Source of the DNA: Sphingobacteriales bacterium
Lineage (GTDB): Bacteria; Bacteroidota; Bacteroidia; Chitinophagales; Chitinophagaceae
Reading direction: 5' to 3'
Length of the DNA stretch: 48,450 bases
Assembly: GCA_004295245.1 (NCBI GenBank)
Contig: REAR01000065.1
Coordinates: 1 to 48,450 of the forward strand
This document shows, piece by piece, positions 23,193 through 31,604 of the stretch. The position numbers were made by a program, and so were the translations under genes. The notes under the pieces were generated by a model. It did no database searches and was not told the DNA's origin. It was given only the letters and a program-made list of their open reading frames with translations. Position 1 is the first letter of the stretch. Each line of letters opens with the position of its first letter.

Positions 23193-25127
23193 TTATTGAA
23201 TTATTATTTGTTGCTGGTGTATAGTCTTACTGCCAGATAGCAATACAACGGTATAAGTGCCGTTGGCAAATTTTGTTTTATTAAATACAATCTGGCTGGT
23301 TTGGTTAGCGGCAAGTTGCCCTAATGCCTGCTTTTGTATTAATTGCCCCTGTTGGTTATAAATTGAAATGGCAGCAGCCGGCAAACTGTTTTTAACGCTT
23401 ACGTAAATATTATTACCATTTACTACAGTAGGGTAAATAGATAGTGGCTTGCTTTGTTGCAATTGCATTTTTAAAACAGGCGAGTAACTTTTTTTCCCAT
23501 CAACATCCACCGTTACCAGGCGATAATATATAACTGTACTGGTAATAGCCGCATCGGTATATTGATAATTTTTTGTAGTAACACTGTTGCCACTGGCTGC
23601 AACTTGCGTTATGCTGTTAAACACAGTTCCATCCAGACTTTTTTCTACTATAAAATAGGATGTATTATTTTCTTGTGCGGTTTGCCATTTTAATGCTACG
23701 TTATTGTTTTGGGGGTAGCCAGTAAACTGTTGCAACAATACGGGTATGGTAGGCCCGGCAATAGTAAACGATACGCGGTTGCCTCCACCACTTTCATAAT
23801 ACTCTAATACCATATTATAGCTGCCGGTTAAAAAAATACTGATGCTGGTGGTTTGATAGGCGTGCAAGCCCCAATTATTTATAATCCAGGTAGCGCCACC
23901 GTCTAAGCTAAATCGATACCCATCGTCTCCACCAACGGTAATGCTGTAGCTGCCACTGCCAAAAGTTTTTTGTAAACGAAAGCGGGCACTGAAGGTTTCT
24001 GTTTGTACCGGGCAATCGCTGGTACCAAAATTTGTATTGTCGCCGCCAAAGTTTTCATCAAAAGAAGGGTTGCCGCCGGTGCCGCGGAAAATAATGCCTT
24101 TATAAAAATCAAAATTGCTTCCGTCATAAAGATAGCCTCTCCACACATCGCTAGTACCATATGTATTGGGGTTGCCACTGCCGCTGCATACGGGTGTTAC
24201 AGCAAGTGAAACACGGTTGCCACCACCACTTTCATAGTACTCCAGCACAATATCTGCAGCGCCACTTAAAGTTGTAGTATAAATGCTGAGGTTATACGAT
24301 TGATCGAACCAACGATTTATAACCCATGTGGCTCCTCCATCTAAACTTAAACGATAGCCATCGTCTCCACCAACCGTAAACTCGTAATCACCTGGGGCAA
24401 ATGTTTTTTGTAAACGAAAACGTACACTAAAACTTTCTGTTTGTACCGCACAATCGCTGGTGGCAAACAAAACATCGGCGCCACCAAAGCTCTCATCAAA
24501 ATTAGGATTGCCGGCCACACCGCGATTAATGTATCCTTTATAGTCGTTAAAATTAGTGCCATCATACACATATCCATTCCAAATATCATTGGTGCCGTAA
24601 ACAGTGGGGTCTCCGGTAGGCAGGCAGGTTGCCGCAACGGCAAAAGAAACCCGGTTGCCACCGGTGTTCTCATAATATTCAAGTACCAGGTTATAAGTGC
24701 CGTTTAATACAGCAGTATAGGTTACGGTATTATAACCCTGATCGTTCCAGCGGTTAATAACCCAGGTGGCTCCGCCATCCAAACTCAGGCGAAATCCATC
24801 ATCGCCGCCAACGGTAAAGTCGTAGCTTCCGTTGGTAAATGTTTTTTGTAGTTTGTAGCGAACACTAAAGCTTTCTGTAAGTGTAGGGCATCCATTGGTG
24901 TTATAGTTAACAGCGTTGCCGCCAAAGTTTTGGTCAAAATTGGGCGAAGTAGTGTTTCCTTGATTAACAAAGCCTTGGTAAGTTGTAAAATTTACAGCAT
25001 CATACACGTAGCCAATCCAAACATTATTGTTGCCGTAGCTTGTTTGGTCGCCCAGTGGTGTACAAGGCTGTGCCTGGCTGGCTAAAAAGGTGCACACAAA
25101 AAAGAATGATATAAGGCTACGCATCAT
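23193..25127 (-). CDS. Secreted T9SS protein with three PA14-like repeats
   Basis: 644 codons. Signal peptide MMRSLISFFFVCTFLASQAQ. Three repeats of about 147 residues (roughly 20-165, 166-312, 313-458) each contain SFSVRFRLQKTF, TVGGDDGYRLSLDGGATW, INRW and VLEYYESGGGNRVS; the DDGxRL...DG...W signature is PA14-like, a carbohydrate- or ligand-binding beta fold. A fibronectin-like region (about 465-555: VALKWQTAQENNTSYFIVEK) precedes a type A T9SS sorting domain (SIYPTVVNGNNIYVSV to HQQQIIIQ). It is probably surface-displayed and may bind glycans. The DNA of the repeats is also similar, with a period of about 440 bp. Confidence 0.87.
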   Translation of the reverse strand: MMRSLISFFFVCTFLASQAQPCTPLGDQTSYGNNNVWIGYVYDAVNFTTYQGFVNQGNTTSPNFDQNFGGNAVNYNTNGCPTLTESFSVRYKLQKTFTNGSYDFTVGGDDGFRLSLDGGATWVINRWNDQGYNTVTYTAVLNGTYNLVLEYYENTGGNRVSFAVAATCLPTGDPTVYGTNDIWNGYVYDGTNFNDYKGYINRGVAGNPNFDESFGGADVLFATSDCAVQTESFSVRFRLQKTFAPGDYEFTVGGDDGYRLSLDGGATWVINRWFDQSYNLSIYTTTLSGAADIVLEYYESGGGNRVSLAVTPVCSGSGNPNTYGTSDVWRGYLYDGSNFDFYKGIIFRGTGGNPSFDENFGGDNTNFGTSDCPVQTETFSARFRLQKTFGSGSYSITVGGDDGYRFSLDGGATWIINNWGLHAYQTTSISIFLTGSYNMVLEYYESGGGNRVSFTIAGPTIPVLLQQFTGYPQNNNVALKWQTAQENNTSYFIVEKSLDGTVFNSITQVAASGNSVTTKNYQYTDAAITSTVIYYRLVTVDVDGKKSYSPVLKMQLQQSKPLSIYPTVVNGNNIYVSVKNSLPAAAISIYNQQGQLIQKQALGQLAANQTSQIVFNKTKFANGTYTVVLLSGSKTIHQQQIIIQ

Positions 25128-25344
25128 GGCCGCTAGTTTTTTATGAAATTCTATACTAATTTCAATGGATGGGGGGCTAAGGGCTTACCCTTAACGGAGA
25201 AGGACGTTCTTTAGTGTAAAGAGGGTTGCAAATTACCGGTTTGCCACAGCCTAAAGGACTAATAAAATGATTTTGCGCAAGAAGACAAGGGTTAGTAATC
25301 ATTCGTTTTTACAGGAAAACAATTCTTCTGTTTATATTCGGTTT

Positions 25345-26496
25345 ATGATACGTTCAATTTTAAACTGGAGGGCAGCATTGGCATTAATAGCAATTATTAT
25401 TGTGGCCAGTTCTGTTTTCTACTCGCAATACTTGGCCCGTAAAATAGCCAAAGAAGAAAGGGTAAGAGTAGAGCAATGGGTGGCGGCCGAAAAGCTTTTA
25501 ATGACAGATACCACCGGCATCAGCACCCCGTTGGTTACTTCATTAATTACAGAAAATAAAACCATTCCTATTATTGTAACCAACGAGAAAGGGCAGGTAG
25601 TGCTTACGGCTAATTTAGATTCAATAAAGTTGGCGGTAGATAGTAATTATGTACTTAACCAGTTGCAACTGTTTAAGCAACAGAATGAGCCGATAGAAAA
25701 TGCAAATCCGTTAAACCCCAAACAAAAAGATTTTATTTATTATGGCCACACCCGTTTGCTGAACGAGGTGCAGTATTACCCATTATTGCAACTGTTGGTG
25801 GTAGCCTTGTTTATTATAATTGCAATTGTTTCCATTGCGGCACGCAATAAGGCCACACAAAACCAATTATGGGCAGGTATGGCTAAAGAAACAGCCCATC
25901 AACTAGGCACACCCATAACATCTTTAGAAGGATGGGTAGAAATGCTAAAAGATAACCCCGCTAATGATGCTATTACCACAGAGCTGCAAAAAGATGTAAA
26001 CCGTTTAAAGCTGGTATCCGATCGATTTGGAAAAATAGGCAGCACCCCGCAATTAGAACCGCAACATTTGGTAGCGCAGGTAAACAGTATGGTTGAGTAT
26101 ATAAGAAAAAGAGCCAGTGGCAAAGTGCAACTGGTGTTTGACCATAGCCAGGCCGGAGACCCGGTATTACCACTATCGGCACCTTTGTTTGATTGGGTAA
26201 TAGAAAATTTATTGAAGAATGCATTAGATGCTATTGAAGGCAAAGGCAGCATCAACGTTTTATTAAAAGAAAATGAGCATACTGTTTTTATTGATGTAAC
26301 AGATACGGGCAAGGGTATTACTGCAAAAAATATAAACAATGTTTTTAAACCCGGCTTTACTACCAAAAAACGCGGCTGGGGTTTAGGGCTTAGTTTATCT
26401 AAACGCATTATAGAACAGTTTCATAAGGGAGAGATTTTTGTAAAACATTCAGAGCCGGGCAAAGGCACCACCTTTAGAATTATTTTAAAAAAGTAA
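25345..26496 (+). CDS. Two-TM sensor histidine kinase (orphan)
   Basis: 383 codons from ATG 25345. An in-frame ATG at 25267 would add 26 residues, but MIRSILNWRAAL places the first membrane segment (about 8-29) in the usual position. An extracytoplasmic sensor region of about 120 residues follows, then a second membrane segment (about 148-168), the DHp helix with His185 in KETAHQLGTPITSLEGW, and an ATPase domain with the N box (NLLKNALDAIEGKG), DTGKGI and GWGLGLSLSKRII. The HQLGTP form of the H box is common in Bacteroidota. No response regulator is adjacent, so its partner is elsewhere. A HAMP domain is not apparent. Confidence 0.9.
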   Translation: MIRSILNWRAALALIAIIIVASSVFYSQYLARKIAKEERVRVEQWVAAEKLLMTDTTGISTPLVTSLITENKTIPIIVTNEKGQVVLTANLDSIKLAVDSNYVLNQLQLFKQQNEPIENANPLNPKQKDFIYYGHTRLLNEVQYYPLLQLLVVALFIIIAIVSIAARNKATQNQLWAGMAKETAHQLGTPITSLEGWVEMLKDNPANDAITTELQKDVNRLKLVSDRFGKIGSTPQLEPQHLVAQVNSMVEYIRKRASGKVQLVFDHSQAGDPVLPLSAPLFDWVIENLLKNALDAIEGKGSINVLLKENEHTVFIDVTDTGKGITAKNINNVFKPGFTTKKRGWGLGLSLSKRIIEQFHKGEIFVKHSEPGKGTTFRIILKK

Positions 26497-26503
26497 GAAC
26501 CAT

Positions 26504-26511
26504 TATATTTG
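26504..26511 (+). promoter_or_regulatory. -7 element of the tRNA-Leu(GAG) gene
   Basis: TATATTTG, a perfect TAnnTTTG, lies 16 bases before the tRNA 5' end. The -33 region would overlap the 3' end of the histidine kinase gene. Confidence 0.55.
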
Positions 26512-26527
26512 CAGTCCTCAATTAAAT

Positions 26528-26611
26528 GCGGTGGTGGCGAAATTGGTAGACGCACTACTTTGAGGTGGTAGCGGTCGAAAGACTGTGGGAGTTCGAATCT
26601 CCTCTGCCGCA
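26528..26611 (+). tRNA. tRNA-Leu (anticodon GAG)
   Basis: 84-nt class II tRNA. Acceptor GCGGTGG / CTGCCGC (two wobble pairs) with discriminator A. D-arm GGCGAAATTGGTAGACGC. Anticodon stem CTACT / GGTAG with loop TTGAGGT, hence GAG. Variable arm GCGGTCGAAAGACTGT. T-loop GTTCGAATC. CCA is not encoded. Confidence 0.95.
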
Positions 26612-26614
26612 CTG

Positions 26615-26643
26615 GCCCCGGGTAATGCCGGGGTTTATTTTTT
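26615..26643 (+). terminator. Terminator of tRNA-Leu(GAG)
   Basis: Stem CCCCGG / CCGGGG with a GTAATG loop followed by TTTATTTTTT, four bases after the tRNA. It abuts the left outer end of the next repeat element. Confidence 0.88.
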
Positions 26644-26836
26644 GTAACCAGCAGCAGTTTTTTATGGCAACACCGTTGCGTCGCACACTTGTACAACAAG
26701 TCCGAAAGTCAGCAAGACCGAAAGTGTTTTGCAACTTATGTAAGCATCTTCCAAATTTTCTTACTTGCAAACTACTATTCTTCAGCACAAGTGTGCGACG
26801 CAACGGCCGCTGAATAGTATTACCAATGCTGGCAAC
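26644..26836 (+). repeat. Two-armed dispersed repeat element
   Basis: Left: GTAACCAGCAGC (26644-26655) and CGTTGCGTCGCACACTTGTA (26674-26693). Right: CAGCACAAGTGTGCGACGCA (26783-26802) and CCAATGCTGGCAAC (26823-26836). The core includes AAGTCAGCAAGACCGAAAGT (26706-26725), found inverted in the 23.0 kb copy. It lies between the tRNA terminator and the DUF2130 gene. Confidence 0.9.
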
Positions 26837-26903
26837 ATACTTTAAAAAAACTTACACGGGCAGGATGATGAGTGTTTCGTAAATTGGCGCCAAATAAGCA
26901 ATC

Positions 26904-28154
26904 ATGTCTGCTCAAATAAAATGCCCCAATTGTGGTAACCAGTTTGAACCCAATGATACCATACGGGAAGAGGTGGAGAAAGAACTGCGTACCAAGGTAA
27001 ACGAATGGAAAAAAAGTAAAGAAGATGAATTTGCCCGCAAAGAAAAAGATATGAGCGAAATGTTATTGGCAAAAGAACTGGCCTTTAATAAAAAGCTACA
27101 GGATGAAAAAGCAGCCTTGCAACAAAAAATGGAAGAGCAGTTACGAAAGAGCATTACTGCCGATTATGAAAACCAGGTGAAACTGTTAGAGCAAAGCAAT
27201 AAAGAGAACGAAGAGAAATTAAAATTATCCCGCCAAAAAGAATTAGAATTTTTAAAGAAAGAACAAGAGCTGCTAAGCCGAGAGCAGGAAATAGAAATAC
27301 AATTGCAAAAGATGTTGCTGCAAGAAAGAGCACAACTTACCGAAACTATACGCAAAGAAGAAACAGAGCGCAACAGCCTGCGGGAAACAGAGTACCAGTT
27401 TAAGTTAAAAGAAATGGAAGAAAAGCTGGAACAACAAAAAAAATTGGCCGATGAAATGAAACGCAAAGCAGAACAGGGTAGCATGCAGTTGCAAGGCGAA
27501 GTACAGGAGGTTGCATTAGAAGAGCTGTTAAGAATTGCTTTTCCGTTTGATAAAGTTACAGAAGTAGGCAAAGGCGTTAGGGGGGCCGACTGTGTGTTAA
27601 CCATACGTAATAATTTTGGACAAGAATGTGGCTCCATAATTTTTGAAAGTAAAAGAACCGTTGCTTTTAGCAACGATTGGATAGAGAAATTGAAAACAGA
27701 TATGCGTAGTCAGGGTGCAGATGCTGCCGTATTGGTTACGCAAGCGCTACCAAAAGAGATGAGTGGGTTTGGCGAGAAAGAAGGGGTATGGGTTTGCTCT
27801 TTTAACGAAGTGAAAGCTGTGGTGGCCATTATGCGGGATGCGATTGTAAAAATTTATAATGCCTCTCAGAGCCAACAAAACAAAGGAGATAAAATGCAAT
27901 TGCTATACACGTATTTAACCAGTAATGAGTTTGGTGAGCAATGGAAGGCCGTAAGAGAAGGGTTTATGAGTATGAAACTTTCTATACTAAAAGAAAGGGA
28001 TGCCATGGAAAAATTATGGAAGGCCCGTGAAAAGCAACTGGAAAAAGTATTGTTGAATGCCGCACATATAAAAGGAAGCATTGAAGGTATTGCAGGGCAA
28101 AGCGCTATTGATTTTACTTTAACAGATGATGATCGTTTATTAGAAGAAAGCTAA
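26904..28154 (+). CDS. DUF2130 coiled-coil protein
   Basis: 416 codons. It begins with a zinc-ribbon-like CPNCGNQFEPND (one CxxC pair visible). Residues about 25-205 are a long charged coiled coil (repeated KEE/QE/LLSREQE). The C-terminal DUF2130 domain has VALEELLRIAFPFDKVTEVG, VRGADCVLTIRN and SIIFESKRTVAFSNDWIEKL, whose E-x-K arrangement resembles the PD-(D/E)xK nuclease core seen in this family. The function is unproven. Its stop overlaps the stop of the convergent hybrid kinase gene by four bases. Confidence 0.88.
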   Translation: MSAQIKCPNCGNQFEPNDTIREEVEKELRTKVNEWKKSKEDEFARKEKDMSEMLLAKELAFNKKLQDEKAALQQKMEEQLRKSITADYENQVKLLEQSNKENEEKLKLSRQKELEFLKKEQELLSREQEIEIQLQKMLLQERAQLTETIRKEETERNSLRETEYQFKLKEMEEKLEQQKKLADEMKRKAEQGSMQLQGEVQEVALEELLRIAFPFDKVTEVGKGVRGADCVLTIRNNFGQECGSIIFESKRTVAFSNDWIEKLKTDMRSQGADAAVLVTQALPKEMSGFGEKEGVWVCSFNEVKAVVAIMRDAIVKIYNASQSQQNKGDKMQLLYTYLTSNEFGEQWKAVREGFMSMKLSILKERDAMEKLWKAREKQLEKVLLNAAHIKGSIEGIAGQSAIDFTLTDDDRLLEES

Positions 28155-30106
28155 ATAGCCATACGTTCAGTAATTGAAAAAAAATCGCTCCATTTTTTTA
28201 ACATGGCATAAAATTTATCAGTATCCAGCGGCTTAGAAATAAAATCGTTCATACCCGCTTTTAAACAGGCTTCTTCATTTTCTTTAAAGGCATCCGCTGT
28301 CATAGCAATAATGGCTTTGGGTTGCTGTTCTTTGGGTAGCGATGAGAGGATGGTCTTAGTTGCTTCATGCCCATCCATATTGGGCATATGTATGTCCATT
28401 AAAATAATATCATACTTATTTTCTGATGCTTTTTCTACCGCCATTAACCCATCTTTGGCAATGTCTGGTATTATATCGAGATTATGTAGCAGTTTTTGCG
28501 CCAAAAAAATATTAATATCATTGTCTTCTGCTACTAATATTTTTAAATGGCTTAATTCATTTTTTTGAATAACCTGTTGCGGTGCAGTGGCTCCTTTCAC
28601 CAGGTTTTCTCCGCGTTTGGCAATAATGGTAAATGCAAAACAACTGCCTTTGCCAACTTCACTGCTTATGGTAAATTCTCCTTGCATCAGGTGCACTAAT
28701 TTCTTACTGATGCTTAGGCCAAGGCCGGTTCCTTCAAAGCGACGAGATTTCATAGACTCTACCTGGTAAAACTCTTTAAAGAGATTGACTTGCTTTTCTG
28801 CAGGTATGCCAATGCCGTTATCTGTTACGGTAAACTTTATACAAATGTTATCGTTACTAATTTTCTCTTGTGTTACCACTATGGAAATTTTGCCTTTATC
28901 TGTAAACTTAACAGCATTGCCCACCAGGTTAATTAAAACTTGTTTTAGCCGGTTGCCATCTGCCACAATAAACTGGGGTAGTTTATTTTCAATAGAAAAA
29001 GAGAGTTCGTTATTTTTTTCTTTTGCTTTTAATAATAGTAAACTATATACATCCTGCACACAACTTAAAAGCTCGGTATTTTCTTCATCAAGGCTTACAT
29101 GTCCGGCCTCCAGTTTAGAAAAATCAAGAATATCGTTAATAAGTTTTAATAGTGTTTTGCCACTTTTTTTAATTACGTTAATTAATTCAGCCTGTTCAGA
29201 ATTCATGCAAGCTTTGCTGGCAAGGTCTGCTGCACCCATAATACCGTTTAAAGGCGTTCTTATTTCATGGCTCATCATGGCAAGAAAAGAAGATTTTGCA
29301 ACGGTGGCCATTTCTGCCGCTTCTTTTGCTTTTAATAATTCAAGCTCATAGTTCTTTTCAATAGTTATGTCTTGCGCGGTACCAAATAATGCCACTGGCA
29401 TGCCATGAATGTTTTTGGCTACTTTGGCAATACCTTTAATAAACTTAATCTCATTGCCGGGCACAATAATGCGGTGTTCTATAACATAATCTTTACCTAA
29501 GGTAACAGCATCGTTAATGGCTTGTTGCAAATCGGGTAAGTCGTCTGGGTGCACGCAATTGATATAGGCATCGTAAAGTGTATTCGTTTCTGGATCTATT
29601 TCAAAAATTTTATAAAGGTTATCAGACCATTTAACATCATAGGTACTAATATTAAAAGACCAGTTACCTATTTTTGATATTTCCTGTGCATATGCCAGGC
29701 TTATTTTTTTTTCAATCAGTTGTTGCTCGTATTGTTTTCTTTCTGAAATGTCGCTTTCAACAGCAATAAAGCCAATGCATTCTTGTTGTGGATTGTATAT
29801 TGGCGAAACATCCATTTTTATCCAATAGGGATCACCTTTTTTTGTGTAGTTAATCAGTTCTTCGGTAAAGGGAACCTGTTGTTGTAATTTAGCACTGATT
29901 GCATTAATAGTTGCTTTTGAGGTTTCTGGACCTTGTAAAAACGAGCCTGGTTTTTTGCCGGATACTTCTGCCAATTCATATCCGCTAATACGTATAAAAG
30001 CAGCATTCACCCAGTCAATAAAACCATTTTTATCGGTTATAATAACTGCGTTTTCGGTTTTGCTGGCAACCAGTGATAGCTTTTCTAATTCATTAAAATG
30101 TTTCAT
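28151..30106 (-). CDS. Hybrid sensor histidine kinase with two PAS domains and a C-terminal receiver
   Basis: 651 codons from ATG 30106; an in-frame ATG at 30163 adds 19 residues with no homology-like content. There is no signal peptide or membrane segment, so it is soluble. PAS/PAC 1 is at about residues 8-130 (ENAVIITDKNGFIDWVNAAF, then YKPSF-less PGSFLQGPETS). PAS 2 is at about 140-260. The H box has His280 (AMMSHEIRTPLNGIMG). The ATPase domain has the N box (LVNLVGNAVKFTDKG), DNGIGIP and GTGLGLSISKKLV. The receiver has ILVAEDNDIN with phospho-acceptor Asp571 in ILMDIHMPNMDG. The first PAS retains the NAAFxxxSGY pattern of LOV-like domains but not the NCRFLQG cysteine motif, so light sensing is not supported. 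Confidence 0.93.
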   Translation of the reverse strand: MKHFNELEKLSLVASKTENAVIITDKNGFIDWVNAAFIRISGYELAEVSGKKPGSFLQGPETSKATINAISAKLQQQVPFTEELINYTKKGDPYWIKMDVSPIYNPQQECIGFIAVESDISERKQYEQQLIEKKISLAYAQEISKIGNWSFNISTYDVKWSDNLYKIFEIDPETNTLYDAYINCVHPDDLPDLQQAINDAVTLGKDYVIEHRIIVPGNEIKFIKGIAKVAKNIHGMPVALFGTAQDITIEKNYELELLKAKEAAEMATVAKSSFLAMMSHEIRTPLNGIMGAADLASKACMNSEQAELINVIKKSGKTLLKLINDILDFSKLEAGHVSLDEENTELLSCVQDVYSLLLLKAKEKNNELSFSIENKLPQFIVADGNRLKQVLINLVGNAVKFTDKGKISIVVTQEKISNDNICIKFTVTDNGIGIPAEKQVNLFKEFYQVESMKSRRFEGTGLGLSISKKLVHLMQGEFTISSEVGKGSCFAFTIIAKRGENLVKGATAPQQVIQKNELSHLKILVAEDNDINIFLAQKLLHNLDIIPDIAKDGLMAVEKASENKYDIILMDIHMPNMDGHEATKTILSSLPKEQQPKAIIAMTADAFKENEEACLKAGMNDFISKPLDTDKFYAMLKKWSDFFSITERMAI

Positions 30107-30248
30107 TAAACATTTTGGGTAAGTAAAAAGGGTAAACGGAAAGGTACCAGTACCATTGCGCATTTTACTTTTTATAAGATAAACTAAGTGTAAGTAATTA
30201 GGGTTTTATAGAAAGCCCCATTTGTATGCGGGTTGGGTACTTCTAAAA

Positions 30249-30890
30249 TCAGCTGTGCAACCAGCTTACTATTTGCGTATTTATTTTTTTTGCGGACAGT
30301 GTTAATAAAACAGGCTGATGTTTACAAAATACAAACTGTAATTGCATGCTGCTATTAGCGGTTGTAAAATGCCCCGTCCATTGCATATGATTTTTAAAAT
30401 CTACTTTACCTGCCCCGTACCATTTAAAAATGGCTTCTTTACAACTCCACAAAATAGTTTTTGCAGTCAGGTCAGATAAGGAAGGTTCCTTTAATATCAA
30501 TTGCTGTAAAAACATCATTTCTGTTGGGTGAATAAATTTAGACGCAACCCGTTCAATTTTTGCATCAACCATTTCAATATCTATACCCACTCTTTGGTTG
30601 CTGCTGGCTATGGCGGCAGCAAAATTACCACAGTGTGAAATAGAAAAATGGTATGCTTCGTTTTCAAGAAATGGCTTGCGGGTGTCTGCAATAACAATTT
30701 CTTCTAACGGAAAATCTTCAAACAATTGGGTTAACAAATAACGGCCTGCTAAGTGTTGTACTCTTTTGTGAGGATGGGTTACTTCTTTGTTCAGCGGCAC
30801 TTTTTGCAAAAAAAAGGCCTCGGGTTCATCCAGCTTCCAAATGGCTAACCGCGTTTGCTGGTTTATATTATGTTGATAAAAAATAGCCAT
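30249..30890 (-). CDS. 4'-phosphopantetheinyl transferase (Sfp type)
   Basis: 213 codons. It has the two signatures of Sfp-like enzymes: VGIDIEMVD (magnesium and CoA binding) and WSCKEAIFKWYG (the W/F-(S/T)-x-K-E-x-x-x-K motif), plus FSISHCGNFAAAI upstream. It transfers the phosphopantetheine arm of CoA to a serine of acyl or peptidyl carrier proteins. No carrier protein or biosynthetic cluster is adjacent, so it may serve the primary fatty-acid ACP or a distant cluster. Monocistronic as far as can be seen. Confidence 0.92.
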   Translation of the reverse strand: MAIFYQHNINQQTRLAIWKLDEPEAFFLQKVPLNKEVTHPHKRVQHLAGRYLLTQLFEDFPLEEIVIADTRKPFLENEAYHFSISHCGNFAAAIASSNQRVGIDIEMVDAKIERVASKFIHPTEMMFLQQLILKEPSLSDLTAKTILWSCKEAIFKWYGAGKVDFKNHMQWTGHFTTANSSMQLQFVFCKHQPVLLTLSAKKINTQIVSWLHS

Positions 30891-30919
30891 TGTAAAAAAA
30901 ATCGCAATTATTTTGCCCA

Positions 30920-30957
30920 GCGTTGTACAACTGCTAACTGGTGCGACGCAACGAATG
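30920..30957 (+). repeat. Single right arm of the dispersed repeat
   Basis: The inner GTTGTACAAC (30922-30931) precedes TGGTGCGACGCAACG (30939-30953). It lies between the phosphopantetheinyl transferase gene and dcd, which diverge. No left arm is visible. Confidence 0.7.
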
Positions 30958-30998
30958 TAAAATAGAATTACTACAGTTATGGCACTAAAAAATAAACT

Positions 30999-31535
30999 AT
31001 GATATTAAGCGACTCAAGAATATTAGAAGAAATTGAAAAAGGTACCATTAAGATAGCACCTTATGATAGGGAATGCCTGGGCAGTAATAGTTACGATGTG
31101 CATTTGGGCAGCACCCTTGCAACCTACAAAGAGCATATTATTGACGCCAAAAAACACAATCAGATTGATTGTTTTGAAATTCCGGATGATGGCTTTGTGC
31201 TATACCCGCATATTTTTTACCTGGGGGTAACAGCAGAGTATACAGAAACGCATGCGCATGTTCCTTTTTTGGAAGGAAAGTCGTCTACCGGCCGGTTGGG
31301 CATTGATATACATGCCACCGCTGGTAAAGGAGATGTAGGTTTTTGCGGCAACTGGACTTTGGAGATTTCAGTAAAACAACCCGTAAAAATTTACAAAGGC
31401 ATGCCCATTGGCCAGCTCATTTATTTTCCGGTAGATGGAGAGATAGCAATAAAATACAATCAGAAAAAAAATGCCAAATATAGCGGGCAGCCTAACCGCC
31501 CCGTAGAAAGTATGATGTGGAAGAATAGTTTTTAA
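30999..31535 (+). CDS. dcd: dCTP deaminase
   Basis: 178 codons. The fold is that of dUTPase/dCTP deaminase trimers: MILSDSRILEEIEKG, GSNSYDVHLGSTL, LEGKSSTGRLGIDIHATAGK (substrate loop with the catalytic Glu), GFCGNWTLEI and GMPIGQLIYFPVDG. It deaminates dCTP to dUTP for dTTP synthesis; the bifunctional dCTP deaminase/dUTPase form also exists in some bacteria and cannot be ruled out here. The gene is bracketed by repeat arms (right arm upstream, left arm directly after the stop). Confidence 0.95.
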   Translation: MILSDSRILEEIEKGTIKIAPYDRECLGSNSYDVHLGSTLATYKEHIIDAKKHNQIDCFEIPDDGFVLYPHIFYLGVTAEYTETHAHVPFLEGKSSTGRLGIDIHATAGKGDVGFCGNWTLEISVKQPVKIYKGMPIGQLIYFPVDGEIAIKYNQKKNAKYSGQPNRPVESMMWKNSF

Positions 31536-31596
31536 GCCAGCATTAGTTTTTCATGGCAGCATCCGTTGCGTCGCACCCTTCAACAGCAGGTTAACA
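31536..31596 (+). repeat. Single left arm of the dispersed repeat
   Basis: The outer GCCAGC (31536-31541) directly follows the dcd stop. The core CCGTTGCGTCGCACCCTTCA is at 31563-31582. A degenerate AGCAGGTTAAC follows. It separates convergent dcd and tspO. Confidence 0.75.
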
Positions 31597-31604
31597 TGCA
31601 ACAG

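Noticed and set aside
23500-25080. Possible CRISPR-like regular repeats
   Set aside because: The period of about 440 bp corresponds to protein domain repeats of the PA14-like gene, not short repeats with spacers. No CRISPR array or cas gene is visible anywhere in the window.
25899-26408. 169-codon minus-strand frame within the histidine kinase gene
   Set aside because: Antisense shadow; the plus strand carries intact kinase motifs.
26555-26813. Reading frames across the tRNA-Leu(GAG) gene and the 26.6 kb repeat
   Set aside because: The product begins in tRNA sequence and includes translated repeat arms (LRRTLV, TSVRRNG). The same peptides appear at other repeat copies, so it is not a gene.
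27164-27673. 169-codon minus-strand Ser/Cys-rich frame
   Set aside because: Antisense of the DUF2130 coiled coil; Ser/Phe/Cys richness is the expected complement of Lys/Glu codons.
28151-30106. First PAS domain of the hybrid kinase as a LOV light sensor
   Set aside because: The flavin-binding cysteine motif NCRFLQG is not present; only the SFLQGPET piece resembles LOV.
30920-31596. dcd as cargo of a composite transposon
   Set aside because: The arms are in outward rather than facing order, dcd is a core gene, and no target duplication or transposase is visible.
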